NCBI RefSeq assembly: GCF_000021805.1
Contig: NC_011726.1
Coordinates: 310,001-374,000, forward strand
Source of the DNA: Rippkaea orientalis PCC 8801
GTDB lineage: Bacteria; Cyanobacteriota; Cyanobacteriia; Cyanobacteriales; Microcystaceae
DNA: 64,000 nucleotides
Reading direction: 5' to 3'
Every line of letters begins with the position of its first letter. Positions within the stretch are counted from its first letter, which is position 1. Under the pieces are notes generated by a model. That model was not told where the DNA came from and did no database searches. It was given only the letters and a program-made list of their open reading frames with translations. Below, in pieces: positions 9,308 through 18,454 of the stretch. Made by a program: the position numbers and the translations under genes.

Positions 9308-9494
9308 CGGTAAACTGCCAGGAAAATAAGTTTGTAGAGCTTCATAAAAAATAGGGTTACTATTAGGATCATACCCATCAATTGCCTGGAAAATTTCATC
9401 TCGTAGTTCGTCAAAGTAATTAAAACCTATAAATTTTAGGAGAGCAATATTAGTTGATAGGACATCAGGGCTAATATAACATATTAGTTATCAT

Positions 9495-11714
9495 TTATCT
9501 CTGGTTGATTGTTAATTGTTTATTGTTAAACGTAATGAGTTGTTTATTGATAGTAATATTAGTATTTAAGCCTTGACCTATCCTTTTTAGTTTAGGAATA
9601 ATTCCCTTTTGAACAGTCATAATAACAAAAAATTCATTGTCTCCTGTTGCCTCAATGGTTTGAGTGTCGGGTTGATAGGAAAGTTGAACGTTTTGGGGTG
9701 TAATAAAGGTTCCTTGCAGGGTTGCCCCGTTATCCGCTTCAATGGTAAACGTTGACTGATTCAGTGTTACTTTGCCTTGGGTGTGCATTGTCCAAGTTCT
9801 CTGTTGGTTAACCCCCTGAAACTGATCAACGACAACGAATAACCCAGGAGATCCTGATTTTCCACTATAGTCTACCGCAAACGCCCTTAGCCAATTATCT
9901 CCTTGAAAAGTAACGCTTCCTGAACCATCAGGGTGAGATTGGCAAAAAATCGGTTCAGTGGTGGGATTTTCGTCTATTTTTGTGACGATAACGTTCTCGC
10001 TGTCTCGTTTTCCATTACCCATCCCTGCGATCGCCCATTGTCCCCCTAGTCCTGCAATGCGAAAACTTCCCGCATCGGGAAATGACCAAGATTTGGGTAA
10101 AAACTGGCGTTTACCATAGATACTAGCGACAAAATCGTTCTTATCTTGCCATTGATTGCGAAAGACATAAAATCCTTTTGTTTCATCTACTAAAACACGA
10201 CTAAAGATTGATGCAGGATTTTGAGGGATTATCCCGTCTGGATAGCCAACAAAGGCAAAAATCCCTGTTAACGGGTTGTTAATGCCAAAACTGCGATCGC
10301 CTTCTAATCCCCAATAACGGTTAAATCCCCACAAAACCCCTGGTAAAAAGGCTTTAGGGACGTTATTTAACCCCATAGCAAATAGAGCCCCTCCACCATA
10401 GTTACGATGTCGTCCGTAGGCAAGAATAGGATATTGCTGATTTTTGGGGATAATTCGCGTTAAATAGTGAGGTAACATCCAAGCTGCATTACCCCAAGAT
10501 GAACTTTCTCTGTTGCCTTGAAGAAAGTCTTTGCCTTCAACATTACGATAGGCTTGAATAAAGGGAAAAACGGTTAAAATCCAGGGTTCTGTGCTATAGT
10601 GATCCCCTTCGCTACCAAAAGCGCGATCGCCTATTCCTGTGGCTAAATAGCGAGTCATGTTGCGTTGGGCAATGGTTAACCATTGTCTGACTTGGGAAGG
10701 GGAAAAACCATCGATTTCGGGTTCATTGAGAATGGCTAGAGCCCCTAATCCAGCAGCCCCTCTTACTCTAGCATTCCAGTTACTCCAAGGGGTAGGATTC
10801 CAGCCTTGGGATAGGTTTCCTTCAACAAAAGTTTGGGTTTTTTGGGCTAACCATTGGGTGACTATCCGACCCCTAGAACCTTTCCAAAAATCATAACAGA
10901 GGTCGTAGGCTAAGGCTACCCCTGCCACAGTGGGAGATTGTTCAAATAGGCGAGGGGCGGGCTGATTCATGACGTTTTGGACGATTTCCCAGGCAATAGT
11001 TGCTTTTTCAGGTTTTTGGTTCAGCAGGGCTAAAAAACATTGTCCGGCAGCATGATAGCCACTATCGGGGACGTATCCTTGATAATTGATGGGTTCGTTT
11101 AGGGTTCGTTGAAGGTGGGATAAAATGAGTTGTCCGGTGGGGGTTTTTGCTTTTTTTCGTAGGGTTTTTAGTTCAGTTTGACGAAAGATTAAACGAGGAT
11201 GTTCTTGGGGTTTAATTGGTTGATGGTTGGGTATAGGTTCGGGGAAAAGGGGGGTAATATTTCCTGAAACTTCCCCTTGAAGGGGTTGATTATTAAAGGT
11301 TCCTTCATAGTAACCGATTAATTGATTATTAGGAGATTCTTGGAGTTGAATTTGATAATTAGCTTGTCCTGTTAAAGATAACCATGGATCTCGATTGATG
11401 GTTAAATTAATATCTAAATTCCAGATAGTATTTAATTGATTAACTCTAACACTTCCTGAGTGTTCTGCTTGGTTAAATTCAGGGGCAAATCCCCAAACTG
11501 TTGAGTCACAAGTATGATTATTACAAATAAGATCTAGGGTCAGATCTGCATAGACTGTTCCTGATGATAGTCCTTTTTTTAAAATCAAGCTAACCGTTTG
11601 ATACGTTGAAGTTTTCGCTGGATCTTTGAGGTTAGACAAAACACTTGAATTAACAAGAAAAACCAAGGAGATTGTCAAACACAATATAATCAATATTGGT
11701 ATTTTTTTTGACAT
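9495..11714 (-). CDS. Heparinase II/III-like secreted polysaccharide lyase family protein
   Basis: A 739-residue exported protein with an N-terminal hydrophobic signal or anchor (ILIILCLTISLVFLV). Residues about 30-165 form a beta-rich domain with two close cysteines (ICNNHTC). At about 173, HPRLIFRQTELKTLRKK opens the alpha-toroid domain typical of heparinase II/III and alginate-lyase families. A beta-sandwich region follows (YGGGALFAMGLNN, SFPDAGSFRIAGLGGQW). Candidate catalytic Tyr/His lie in EGDHYSTEPW and YGRHRNYGG, but the assignment is by pattern only. The last about 18 residues are encoded by repetitive AT-rich DNA (units like CAATTAACAAT), suggesting a recently altered C-terminus. 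The stop directly abuts an ATG at 9494. Confidence 0.75.
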   Translation of the reverse strand: MSKKIPILIILCLTISLVFLVNSSVLSNLKDPAKTSTYQTVSLILKKGLSSGTVYADLTLDLICNNHTCDSTVWGFAPEFNQAEHSGSVRVNQLNTIWNLDINLTINRDPWLSLTGQANYQIQLQESPNNQLIGYYEGTFNNQPLQGEVSGNITPLFPEPIPNHQPIKPQEHPRLIFRQTELKTLRKKAKTPTGQLILSHLQRTLNEPINYQGYVPDSGYHAAGQCFLALLNQKPEKATIAWEIVQNVMNQPAPRLFEQSPTVAGVALAYDLCYDFWKGSRGRIVTQWLAQKTQTFVEGNLSQGWNPTPWSNWNARVRGAAGLGALAILNEPEIDGFSPSQVRQWLTIAQRNMTRYLATGIGDRAFGSEGDHYSTEPWILTVFPFIQAYRNVEGKDFLQGNRESSSWGNAAWMLPHYLTRIIPKNQQYPILAYGRHRNYGGGALFAMGLNNVPKAFLPGVLWGFNRYWGLEGDRSFGINNPLTGIFAFVGYPDGIIPQNPASIFSRVLVDETKGFYVFRNQWQDKNDFVASIYGKRQFLPKSWSFPDAGSFRIAGLGGQWAIAGMGNGKRDSENVIVTKIDENPTTEPIFCQSHPDGSGSVTFQGDNWLRAFAVDYSGKSGSPGLFVVVDQFQGVNQQRTWTMHTQGKVTLNQSTFTIEADNGATLQGTFITPQNVQLSYQPDTQTIEATGDNEFFVIMTVQKGIIPKLKRIGQGLNTNITINKQLITFNNKQLTINQR

Positions 11715-11812
11715 TAATCAACTACAATAATTAACATTAAAGTAATTTTAGAATAAGGTTCTTTAGGAGATTAATATTATTAAGCCCCTACTGACTTCTA
11801 ACTTCATTAACC

Positions 11813-12946
11813 TCACTTACCGAGAGTAAGTTCTTCTTTTTTCCCTAAAATACCTTGGGGTCGCCAGACCATCAAAACCATTAAAATTAAACCAATGATC
11901 ATGACTCGAAAAGCTGCTGCTTGACTTTGATCAAAAATCCCAAAATAGGGTAAAAGAAAGCGAGTTATTGAATCATAAGACCAGAAAATTATGGCTCCTA
12001 ACAGGGTTCCAGCATTGCTTCCTGCGCCTCCTAAAACGACAATAATCCAAGCATTAAAAGTTAATAACGGTTCAAAACTTTTGGGGTAAATTGTGGTTAA
12101 TTGCCAAGCAAAGAAAGACCCGGCAATACCTGCGATCGCGCCTCCTAACATAAACGACTGTAACTTATATAAAAGGACATTTTTCCCCAAGGCTTTTGCA
12201 ACGTCTTCATCTTCTCGAATGGCTTTTAGAATGCGTCCCCAAGGAGAATGAACTAAAAACTCTAACCCTGCATAAATGATAGCTAAAACAGCTAATATTA
12301 AAACCATTAAGCCAGCTTTATAAGTATAGTTAGAGAGTGCGACTATGCCTGGAATATAAACTAAAAGGATTAAAATAGTGCCTATAATACCCCAAGTAAT
12401 CAAACTTATGGGTTTTCTGGGTTGATAACTTTTTCCTTGAATTTGTTTATGTTGTCGCCATTGTTCCGAAAGACTCCGACACAGTACCCATTCAGCATAA
12501 ATAGCCAAAAAAGTCAAGGCAATAATTAATAGAAATTTAATCAAGAAATTGGGTTCAATATCCAAAGGCAAGGAATAACTTCTCACCCCAAAAGTTCCTC
12601 CTGTTAGCCATTCTTCATTATTAGCAATTAGGCGAATTAATTCAGATACCCCAATGGTGACAATAGCTAGATAATCTTCTCTTAAACGCAGAGTAGATAA
12701 CCCAATACCTAATCCTAAGATAGCTGATAGAATAGCTCCTATCAAGACAGCGATAATGATCGGAGTTCCTTTAAGGGTGAGTAAAGCAGTGGTATAGGCC
12801 CCCATAGTCATAAAAGCAACTACACCAAAGTTAATAAGTCCAGTGAAACCCCATTGTAAGTTTAATCCTAGGGCAAAGATAGCATAAAGTCCGGCTGAAG
12901 TAGCCAGAAAAACAATATAACCACTGATTGCAACAAGTTGAGTCAT
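11813..12946 (-). CDS. Branched-chain/neutral amino acid ABC transporter permease (LivM type)
   Basis: A 377-residue polytopic membrane protein of the LivM family. Conserved segments: LGLNLQWGFTGLINFG, LRLREDYLAIVTIGVSELIRL, an EAA-like cytoplasmic loop SPWGRILKAIREDEDVAKALGK (about 233-254), and AWIIVVLGGAGSNAGTLLGA. A hydrophilic insert at about 155-170 separates membrane segments. In cyanobacteria the Nat (N-I) system uses such permeases for neutral amino acids, and genes of that system are commonly scattered, which fits the absence of a neighbouring ATPase or binding protein. Whether this is NatC or NatD cannot be settled here. Confidence 0.87.
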   Translation of the reverse strand: MTQLVAISGYIVFLATSAGLYAIFALGLNLQWGFTGLINFGVVAFMTMGAYTTALLTLKGTPIIIAVLIGAILSAILGLGIGLSTLRLREDYLAIVTIGVSELIRLIANNEEWLTGGTFGVRSYSLPLDIEPNFLIKFLLIIALTFLAIYAEWVLCRSLSEQWRQHKQIQGKSYQPRKPISLITWGIIGTILILLVYIPGIVALSNYTYKAGLMVLILAVLAIIYAGLEFLVHSPWGRILKAIREDEDVAKALGKNVLLYKLQSFMLGGAIAGIAGSFFAWQLTTIYPKSFEPLLTFNAWIIVVLGGAGSNAGTLLGAIIFWSYDSITRFLLPYFGIFDQSQAAAFRVMIIGLILMVLMVWRPQGILGKKEELTLGK

Positions 12947-13259
12947 ATATTATATTTTTAAATCAGATGAACTGACAAAGTTGACTTGCTCCCGATCATT
13001 ATCAATGAGACAATGGGTCTTTGAGACAACGATAGAATTAGCTCTTTAGCTTATCCCGAACTTAGATTAAATAGTAACACAGCCTTAATCGCTCTCACAA
13101 GCTAGATGCTTGTGTTACAGTGTTGGTCATTTAAAAGTAAACACCATAGAAAATAAGGACACTATAGTAATCAGGAATAATTTATAGATATTTTTAATCC
13201 CCTGTTCCGTATTCCCTCTTTCAACTAAGTCATTAATTTTGCACGACTACTTATTCATT
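12947..13259. promoter_or_regulatory. Divergent intergenic region with overlapping inverted repeats
   Basis: About 310 bases separate the LivM-type permease gene (-) and hupW (+). Two mutually exclusive inverted repeats are present: CACAAGC/GCTTGTG (13096-13102 and 13108-13114, 5-base loop) and GTAACAC/GTGTTAC (13074-13080 and 13112-13118). They share bases 13112-13114, so they could be alternative hairpins or a two-half-site operator. No convincing NtcA box was seen. Nothing else recognisable. Confidence 0.3.
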
Positions 13260-13745
13260 ATGTTAACTATTATTGGCTGTGGAAATCTTAATCGGTGTGA
13301 TGATGCAGTGGGGGTTATTATTGCTCAAAAACTTCAACAATTTTTGCAAGAAAATCCTTGTCCTAAGATTCGTATCTATGACTGTGGAACAGCCGGAATG
13401 GAAGTTATGTTTCAAGCGAGGGGAAGTCAACAATTAATTATTCTTGATGCTTGTTCGACTAACTCTGAACCGGGAACGATTTTTGAAGTCCCTGGACAAG
13501 AATTAGAAGCGTTACCCGAACCCAGTTATAACTTACATGATTTTCGGTGGGATAATGCTTTAGCCATCGGAAGAAAGATTTTTCAAAATGATTTTCCTGA
13601 AGAGGTTACAGTTTATTTAATTGAAGCAGAAAATCTAGAACTCGGATTACAATTAAGTCCCATAATAGAAAAGTCTTCTCAACAGGTTTTTGAGAAATTA
13701 AAACAAAAAATTCTGGAATTTATTGCTAAAACTTCCATAGATTAA
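13260..13745 (+). CDS. hupW: Hydrogenase maturation protease, HupW-like
   Basis: A 161-residue nickel-sensing endopeptidase that trims the C-terminus of the hydrogenase large subunit after Ni insertion. From the ATG at 13260 the N-terminus reads MLTIIGCGNLNRCDDAVG. D15, D63 (ILDACS) and H93 (NLHDFRW) occupy the places of the HycI/HybD nickel ligands. The overall sequence (YDCGTAGMEVMFQARG, EALPEPSYNLHDFRWDNALA) matches uptake-hydrogenase proteases of N2-fixing cyanobacteria as I recall them. A TTG at 13239 would add seven residues and was rejected. No hydrogenase structural gene is nearby, so it acts in trans. Confidence 0.87.
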   Translation: MLTIIGCGNLNRCDDAVGVIIAQKLQQFLQENPCPKIRIYDCGTAGMEVMFQARGSQQLIILDACSTNSEPGTIFEVPGQELEALPEPSYNLHDFRWDNALAIGRKIFQNDFPEEVTVYLIEAENLELGLQLSPIIEKSSQQVFEKLKQKILEFIAKTSID

Positions 13746-13854
13746 ACGATAAATTTTCCCAAAAAACGAACAAAATATAAAGAAATCTAAATTGTTTCAA
13801 CCTTCAAAGTAGTCTAAAAAATATGGATGTTTTTTGGAAAGATACGATAATTTG

Positions 13855-15252
13855 ATGACGACTCAGATAATAACCAGTTCAGTTGAAGATTTAATTAAAC
13901 AACAACGGACATTTTTTGCAACAGGACAGACCAAATCAGTCAATTTTCGGCTAAGTCAACTCAAACGCTTAAAACAAGCAATTGTTAATTACAAGGAACC
14001 TATTATCAACGCGGTTAAAATTGATTTAGGTAGACCAACCTATGAAGCTTGTTTTGAACTGGGAACCTTAAGAGAGATTAATTTTTTTCTAAAACGGCTG
14101 AAATCGTGGATAAAACCCCAACGGGTAGTTCCTAGTCTTGATCAATTTCCTGCGTCAGCTTGGGTACAATCAGAACCCCTAGGAGTCGTCTTAATTATCG
14201 GCCCTTGGAACTATCCCTTTCAACTGATGATCTCTCCCTTAGTAGGGGCGATCGCAGCCGGAAATTGTGCTATCCTTAAACCGTCAGAACAGGCCTCTGA
14301 GACTTCCCAAGTGGTGGCTAAGTTAATTCAATCAACCTTTGACCCTAATTATATTGCGGTAGTCGAAGGCGATGCAACGGTCAGTCAGCAATTGCTACAG
14401 CAAAAGTTTGACCATATCTTCTTTACGGGGGGGACTACTGGGGGACGCATCGTCATGGAAGCAGCCGCTCAATATTTAACCCCTGTTACCTTAGAATTAG
14501 GGGGGAAAAGTCCCTGTATTGTCGATAACGAAGTTAACCTTGATTATGCTGCTAAACGCATTGCCTGGGGCAAATTTATCAATGCCGGTCAAACCTGTGT
14601 CGCGCCCGATTATGTATTAGTAGATTATCGCATTAAACAGACTCTTATCGAAAAACTAAAACAGGCAATACGCAGTTTTTATGGGGATAATCCAGCGAAT
14701 AGCCCGGATTATGGCAGGATTATTAATTAAAGGCATTTCTCGCGTCTCAGGACTTTATTAAGGTGTGGTCAAACAATTATCGGGGGACAAGTTGACCCGA
14801 AAACCCGCTATATTGCCCCGACTATCCTAGATGGGGTGAGTTGGGATGACCCCATCATGGAAGAGGAAATTTTTGGTCCAATTTTGCCTATTTTAGAATA
14901 TCACAATCTTGAAGAGGCGATCGCTTGGATTAATCAACGCCCTAAACCCTTAGCATTGTACTTTTTTTCTCGAAATCAGCAAAAACAACGCAAAATCTTG
15001 CAGTCAACTTCTTCAGGAGGAGTGGGACTCAATGATACGGTCATGCAGTTTACTGTCTGGGGTCTTCCCTTTGGGGGTGTGGGGGAAAGTGGGATAGGAA
15101 GTTATCACGGGAAAAGCAGTTTTGACACTTTTTCCCACTATAAAAGCGTTTTTAATCAATCTTTCTGGTTCGACGTACCTTGGCGTTATGCCCCCTATAC
15201 TCAGATAAAACTCAATTTAATTAAGCGTATTGTTACGGGTTGTCGTTCATAA
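13855..15252 (+). pseudogene. Aldehyde dehydrogenase (ALDH3-like) interrupted by an in-frame TAA
   Basis: A complete family-length frame of 465 codons from ATG 13855, broken only by TAA at 14728-14730. Before it: VVLIIGPWNYPFQLMISPL, FFTGGTTGGRIVMEAA, VTLELGGKSPCIVD (general-base Glu) and INAGQTCVAPDYVLVD (nucleophile Cys). After it, in the same frame without any shift: RHFSRLRTLL, then EEEIFGPILPI, QFTVWGLPFGGVGESGIGSYHGKSSFDTFSH. The stop sits where homologues have Glu (YGRIIN-E-RHF), so one GAA-to-TAA change explains it. The family oxidises long-chain aldehydes or apocarotenals in cyanobacteria. The upstream fragment has the catalytic Cys but lacks the C-terminal oligomerisation region, so it is probably inactive. 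Confidence 0.88.
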
Positions 15253-15324
15253 ATAGGGTCTGGTGAAAAAGCATTTGGGTAGGGGTAAAGCATCAGGAGT
15301 CAGAAGAACAAAATTATAGAGTAC

Positions 15325-16176
15325 TTAATCCTTTTTTCCACAGAGTAACCCAAAGCGAATTAATCCTCGTTGATAACCTCGACTCATTAATCCTAACGAT
15401 AGAGCTCCTTCTATCGTTGTCCAACCACTTTTTAATAAACCTAGAATTGCTTGAATATCTAAAGCTGAGTCTATCACAACATCCCAAAAAGGAGCAACGG
15501 CCATAGACCAATCATCAGAATAAATATCTTTAAATCCACAGTCAAAAGCAATTGTTTCATACTCTGGTAAAGAAATCACACCTGGTAAGCAATAAACCCG
15601 ATAAATCTCTTCTAGATGGCGTTTTTCATCAGGGGTTAATTCTCCTGCTAGGGAATTAGTGGAACGATGACACCAAGTGGCAAAAATAAAGGTTCCTCCG
15701 GGTTTAAGAACGCGGTAACATTCTTGGAGAAATTGCGTTTTATCGGGCATATGTTCGCCACTTTCTAGTGACCATACCAGGTCAAAATTATTGTCAGGAA
15801 AGGGCATATTTTGGGCATCAGCCACTTGAAATAGAACGGTTTCTTGTAAATTGGCATTTTTGGCTCTTTCAGTGGCTCTAGAAGCCTGTACCGGAGAAAG
15901 GGTAATTCCCGTTGCCTTGGCGTTGAATTTTTCAGCTAAATATAAAGTACTTCCCCCAATCCCACACCCCACATCAATGAGGTTTTCTACAGTTTTAATC
16001 TTAGCCCAAATTAATAATTCTTCGATTAAATCGATTTGCGCTTGACGGCGATTAATTTTATAATTTCCCGACCTTCCATAGTAACCGTGGTGCATATGTT
16101 CACCCCAGATTTTCTCCCACAATTCACTGGAAGCGTCATAAAATTCGGCGATCTTTTGGTCAAGAGAAACGGACAT
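15325..16176 (-). CDS. Gamma-tocopherol methyltransferase
   Basis: Methylates gamma-tocopherol to alpha-tocopherol using SAM (VTE4-type). The 283-residue protein has WEKIWGEHMHHGYYG (about 20-34), RRQAQIDLIEELL, motif I LIDVGCGIGGSTLYLA (about 66-81), the unusual WSLESGEHMPDKTQFLQE, and VLKPGGTFIFATWCHR. These match the Synechocystis slr0089 enzyme as I remember it. Cyanobacterial versions often carry an N-terminal membrane helix; this one begins directly at MSVSLDQKIAEFYD and lacks it. The neighbouring broken aldehyde dehydrogenase corresponds to a gene found near this one in Synechocystis, so the local order looks ancestral. Confidence 0.9.
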   Translation of the reverse strand: MSVSLDQKIAEFYDASSELWEKIWGEHMHHGYYGRSGNYKINRRQAQIDLIEELLIWAKIKTVENLIDVGCGIGGSTLYLAEKFNAKATGITLSPVQASRATERAKNANLQETVLFQVADAQNMPFPDNNFDLVWSLESGEHMPDKTQFLQECYRVLKPGGTFIFATWCHRSTNSLAGELTPDEKRHLEEIYRVYCLPGVISLPEYETIAFDCGFKDIYSDDWSMAVAPFWDVVIDSALDIQAILGLLKSGWTTIEGALSLGLMSRGYQRGLIRFGLLCGKKD

Positions 16177-16245
16177 TTTAGTGAATAGTTAATACGGAGA
16201 TTATTAGGCAATAGACAACTATTGACTATTGCCTATTGCTTTTTT

Positions 16246-17139
16246 TTACTGTTTTGACTTGTTACCGTTACCATGAGTTTGATGATAACGATCAATGAAC
16301 TCTACTAAGTTAGGATCATCCCATAAACTATCGAATAAAGCGTTATTTTTCGCTGATTCGATATAGATTTCAGGATAGAGATTAATCGCTTTTTTCAAAG
16401 AAGCGATCGCCTGATCAAAATACTCCAATTGAGCCTCACAACAAGCTTTATGATACCAAGCATAGTGGTCTTCCGGTTCAGCATCTAGGGCTTTTTCATA
16501 ACAATCAATAGCCTCAGAAATTTGGTTCAATTGTTGCAAAATTTGCCCTTTTTGATACCACGCCCAATAATCATGGGGTTTAATCTCTAACGCGGTTTGA
16601 TAGTCCTGTAAAGCCGCTTCGAGTTGTCCTGACTCTCGTAGACAGTCTCCCCGGCGATAGCAAGCCCAATAATCTCCTGAACGCAGTTCTAGGGTTTTAT
16701 TAAAAAGAGCGATCGCCTGGTCATAGTTTCCTGACAAGCGATAAGCTTCTCCTTTGCGATAATACGCCCAATAGTCGTTAGGATAAACAGTAAGAGCTTT
16801 TTCAAAGCATTCAATGGCTTTTTCGTACTCTTGAAGTTCTTCGAGATAGACGCACCCTTGATCGTACCAAGCCCAATAATTGTTGGGTTGAATCTCTGAG
16901 GCGTTTTCGTAACTCGTCACTGCTTCTTGATAGCGGCCTAATTCTTCTAAAGTCATACCCCGTTTATACCAAGCCCAATAGTCTTTAGGATAATATTCTA
17001 AAGCTTTTTCGTAACTTATTAACGCTTCTCGATAATGTCCTTGTATCCGTAATAAATTTCCCTGCTGATACCAGTCATAATAGCTATCAGGACGGCATTC
17101 TAGGGCGCGATAGGGGGTGGCTAACTCAGTTTGTCTCAT
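16246..17139 (-). CDS. Tetratricopeptide-repeat protein with DYWAWY-type repeats
   Basis: A 297-residue protein built almost wholly from seven or eight TPR units of 34 residues. Each begins with a variant of P-x-D-Y-W-A-W-Y and carries the TPR pattern G-x4-Y-x2-A-x3-Y-x-K-A-L. The unusually constant Tyr/Trp-rich first helix suggests recent internal duplication or a repeated aromatic binding surface. No signal peptide or membrane segment is visible. The last unit is followed by a helix (SIKKAINLYPEIY-like) and a polar tail HGNGNKSKQ. A scaffold role is expected from the fold; the partner is unknown. The gene is divergent from the DUF790 gene. Confidence 0.85.
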   Translation of the reverse strand: MRQTELATPYRALECRPDSYYDWYQQGNLLRIQGHYREALISYEKALEYYPKDYWAWYKRGMTLEELGRYQEAVTSYENASEIQPNNYWAWYDQGCVYLEELQEYEKAIECFEKALTVYPNDYWAYYRKGEAYRLSGNYDQAIALFNKTLELRSGDYWACYRRGDCLRESGQLEAALQDYQTALEIKPHDYWAWYQKGQILQQLNQISEAIDCYEKALDAEPEDHYAWYHKACCEAQLEYFDQAIASLKKAINLYPEIYIESAKNNALFDSLWDDPNLVEFIDRYHQTHGNGNKSKQ

Positions 17140-17231
17140 AGGTTGATTTCCGTCACTTCAGCTAGTTTGTTATTATTGATTGATTGTTATGCAAAAATTG
17201 CATTTAACGATGTTATTAATTCCAAGTTGTT

Positions 17232-18449
17232 ATGTTGCCTTCTGACTTACTGATTTATCGCTATAGTGGGGAATCGATCGTGCCTAAACGATTACCCTTA
17301 GATCATAGCGCGATCGCCCTGGCTTGTGAACAAATTGATTGTTTTCAAGGTAGTCTAGGAGGGACTTATAGTCAACTCAATCAAAAACTGTTGGACTTAG
17401 AAGGGGATAATCCTAATTATCGAGTTAAACGGGGGTTAGCCCAACTCCTTAAAAATCATTTTTCTACCTTTGAAATTGTTAGTCCTCTTGAGCCAAAATT
17501 ACTCCGACAAAAAGTCTTTAGTCGCGCCGCAGAATTAGTTCCGATTCCCGCTAATCGTTGCCATCTTTTAGAAAATATGGCTAGTCTATTAAGTGAGGAA
17601 TTACATCGAGAAGTGTTACCCAGTGAAATTGAACAAGGATTGTATGCAGATTTACAAGAAAATCGCATTTTAACGAGTTTTGAAGCCCCCAGTCCTGACG
17701 AGTTAATTCATCGATATAATTTAGCCCAAGTCCAGGGCATTTTTTATCGTTCTACTTATATTACCCTGAATGCCCATCGTAATGATCCAGGGGAATATAA
17801 ATTACTGTTTCGCTATCTAAAATTATTCCAATTAATGTCCTATATTGAAGGAGATGCCGATACGGGTTTTACCATTACCATTGATGGTCCAACGAGTTTA
17901 TTTAAAGCCAATACTCGCTATGGATTAGCCTTAGCTAAGATGATACCTGCTCTCTTGCACGTTAGTAAATGGAGTCTCAAAACCAAGTTACAAATTAAAG
18001 ATACTTATACAGGAACAACCAAAACCAGTTATTTTAGTTTAGATGATCACTGCGGGTTAGTGACCCATTATTCTAAGGGAAAAACCTATGATAGTATGCT
18101 GGAGGAATCCTTTGCTCAACGATGGGCTAAATTAAAGACCGAATGGCGTTTAGAACGGGAAGTTGAGTTAATCCCTTTACCGGGGAGTGTGATGATTCCT
18201 GACTTTCGGTTAGTTCACCCCGATGGACGGGATTTCTTATTAGAAATTGTCGGTTATTGGCGACCCGAATATCTCCAAAAGAAGTTTTATCAAGTGCGTA
18301 ATTCTGATGTTAATAATCTCATTTTAGCGATTTCGGAACGATTAAATTTAGACAAAGCCGGGGTCGATTTTAGTGATACTCCAGCGCGTCTGATTTGGTT
18401 TAAAGACAAGTTAAGTCCGAAGGATGTATTAAACCTGTTGGAAAATTGA
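17232..18449 (+). CDS. DUF790 family protein (Bax1-like nuclease)
   Basis: A 405-residue protein opening with MLPSDLLIYRYSGESIVPKRL, typical for DUF790. The C-terminal part has a PD-(D/E)xK-like core: MIPDFRLVHPDGRDFLLEIVGYW (about 317-339, read as D...LEIV), then a Lys in EYLQKK. Archaeal members (Bax1) are structure-specific nucleases that work with the XPB helicase, and cyanobacterial relatives are often beside an XPB-like helicase gene. No such helicase lies in this window. The neighbours (TPR gene, hisA) give no functional hint. Confidence 0.8.
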   Translation: MLPSDLLIYRYSGESIVPKRLPLDHSAIALACEQIDCFQGSLGGTYSQLNQKLLDLEGDNPNYRVKRGLAQLLKNHFSTFEIVSPLEPKLLRQKVFSRAAELVPIPANRCHLLENMASLLSEELHREVLPSEIEQGLYADLQENRILTSFEAPSPDELIHRYNLAQVQGIFYRSTYITLNAHRNDPGEYKLLFRYLKLFQLMSYIEGDADTGFTITIDGPTSLFKANTRYGLALAKMIPALLHVSKWSLKTKLQIKDTYTGTTKTSYFSLDDHCGLVTHYSKGKTYDSMLEESFAQRWAKLKTEWRLEREVELIPLPGSVMIPDFRLVHPDGRDFLLEIVGYWRPEYLQKKFYQVRNSDVNNLILAISERLNLDKAGVDFSDTPARLIWFKDKLSPKDVLNLLEN

Positions 18450-18454
18450 TAACT

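Noticed and set aside
9229-9414. Minus-strand 61-codon frame over the 5' part of the LCIB-like gene
   Set aside because: Overlaps the better frame with family motifs; its product is hydrophobic nonsense without a ribosome site.
13834-14730. Treating the two aldehyde dehydrogenase parts as separate genes
   Set aside because: They are in one frame separated by a single TAA, with family motifs continuing across; a single broken gene is simpler.
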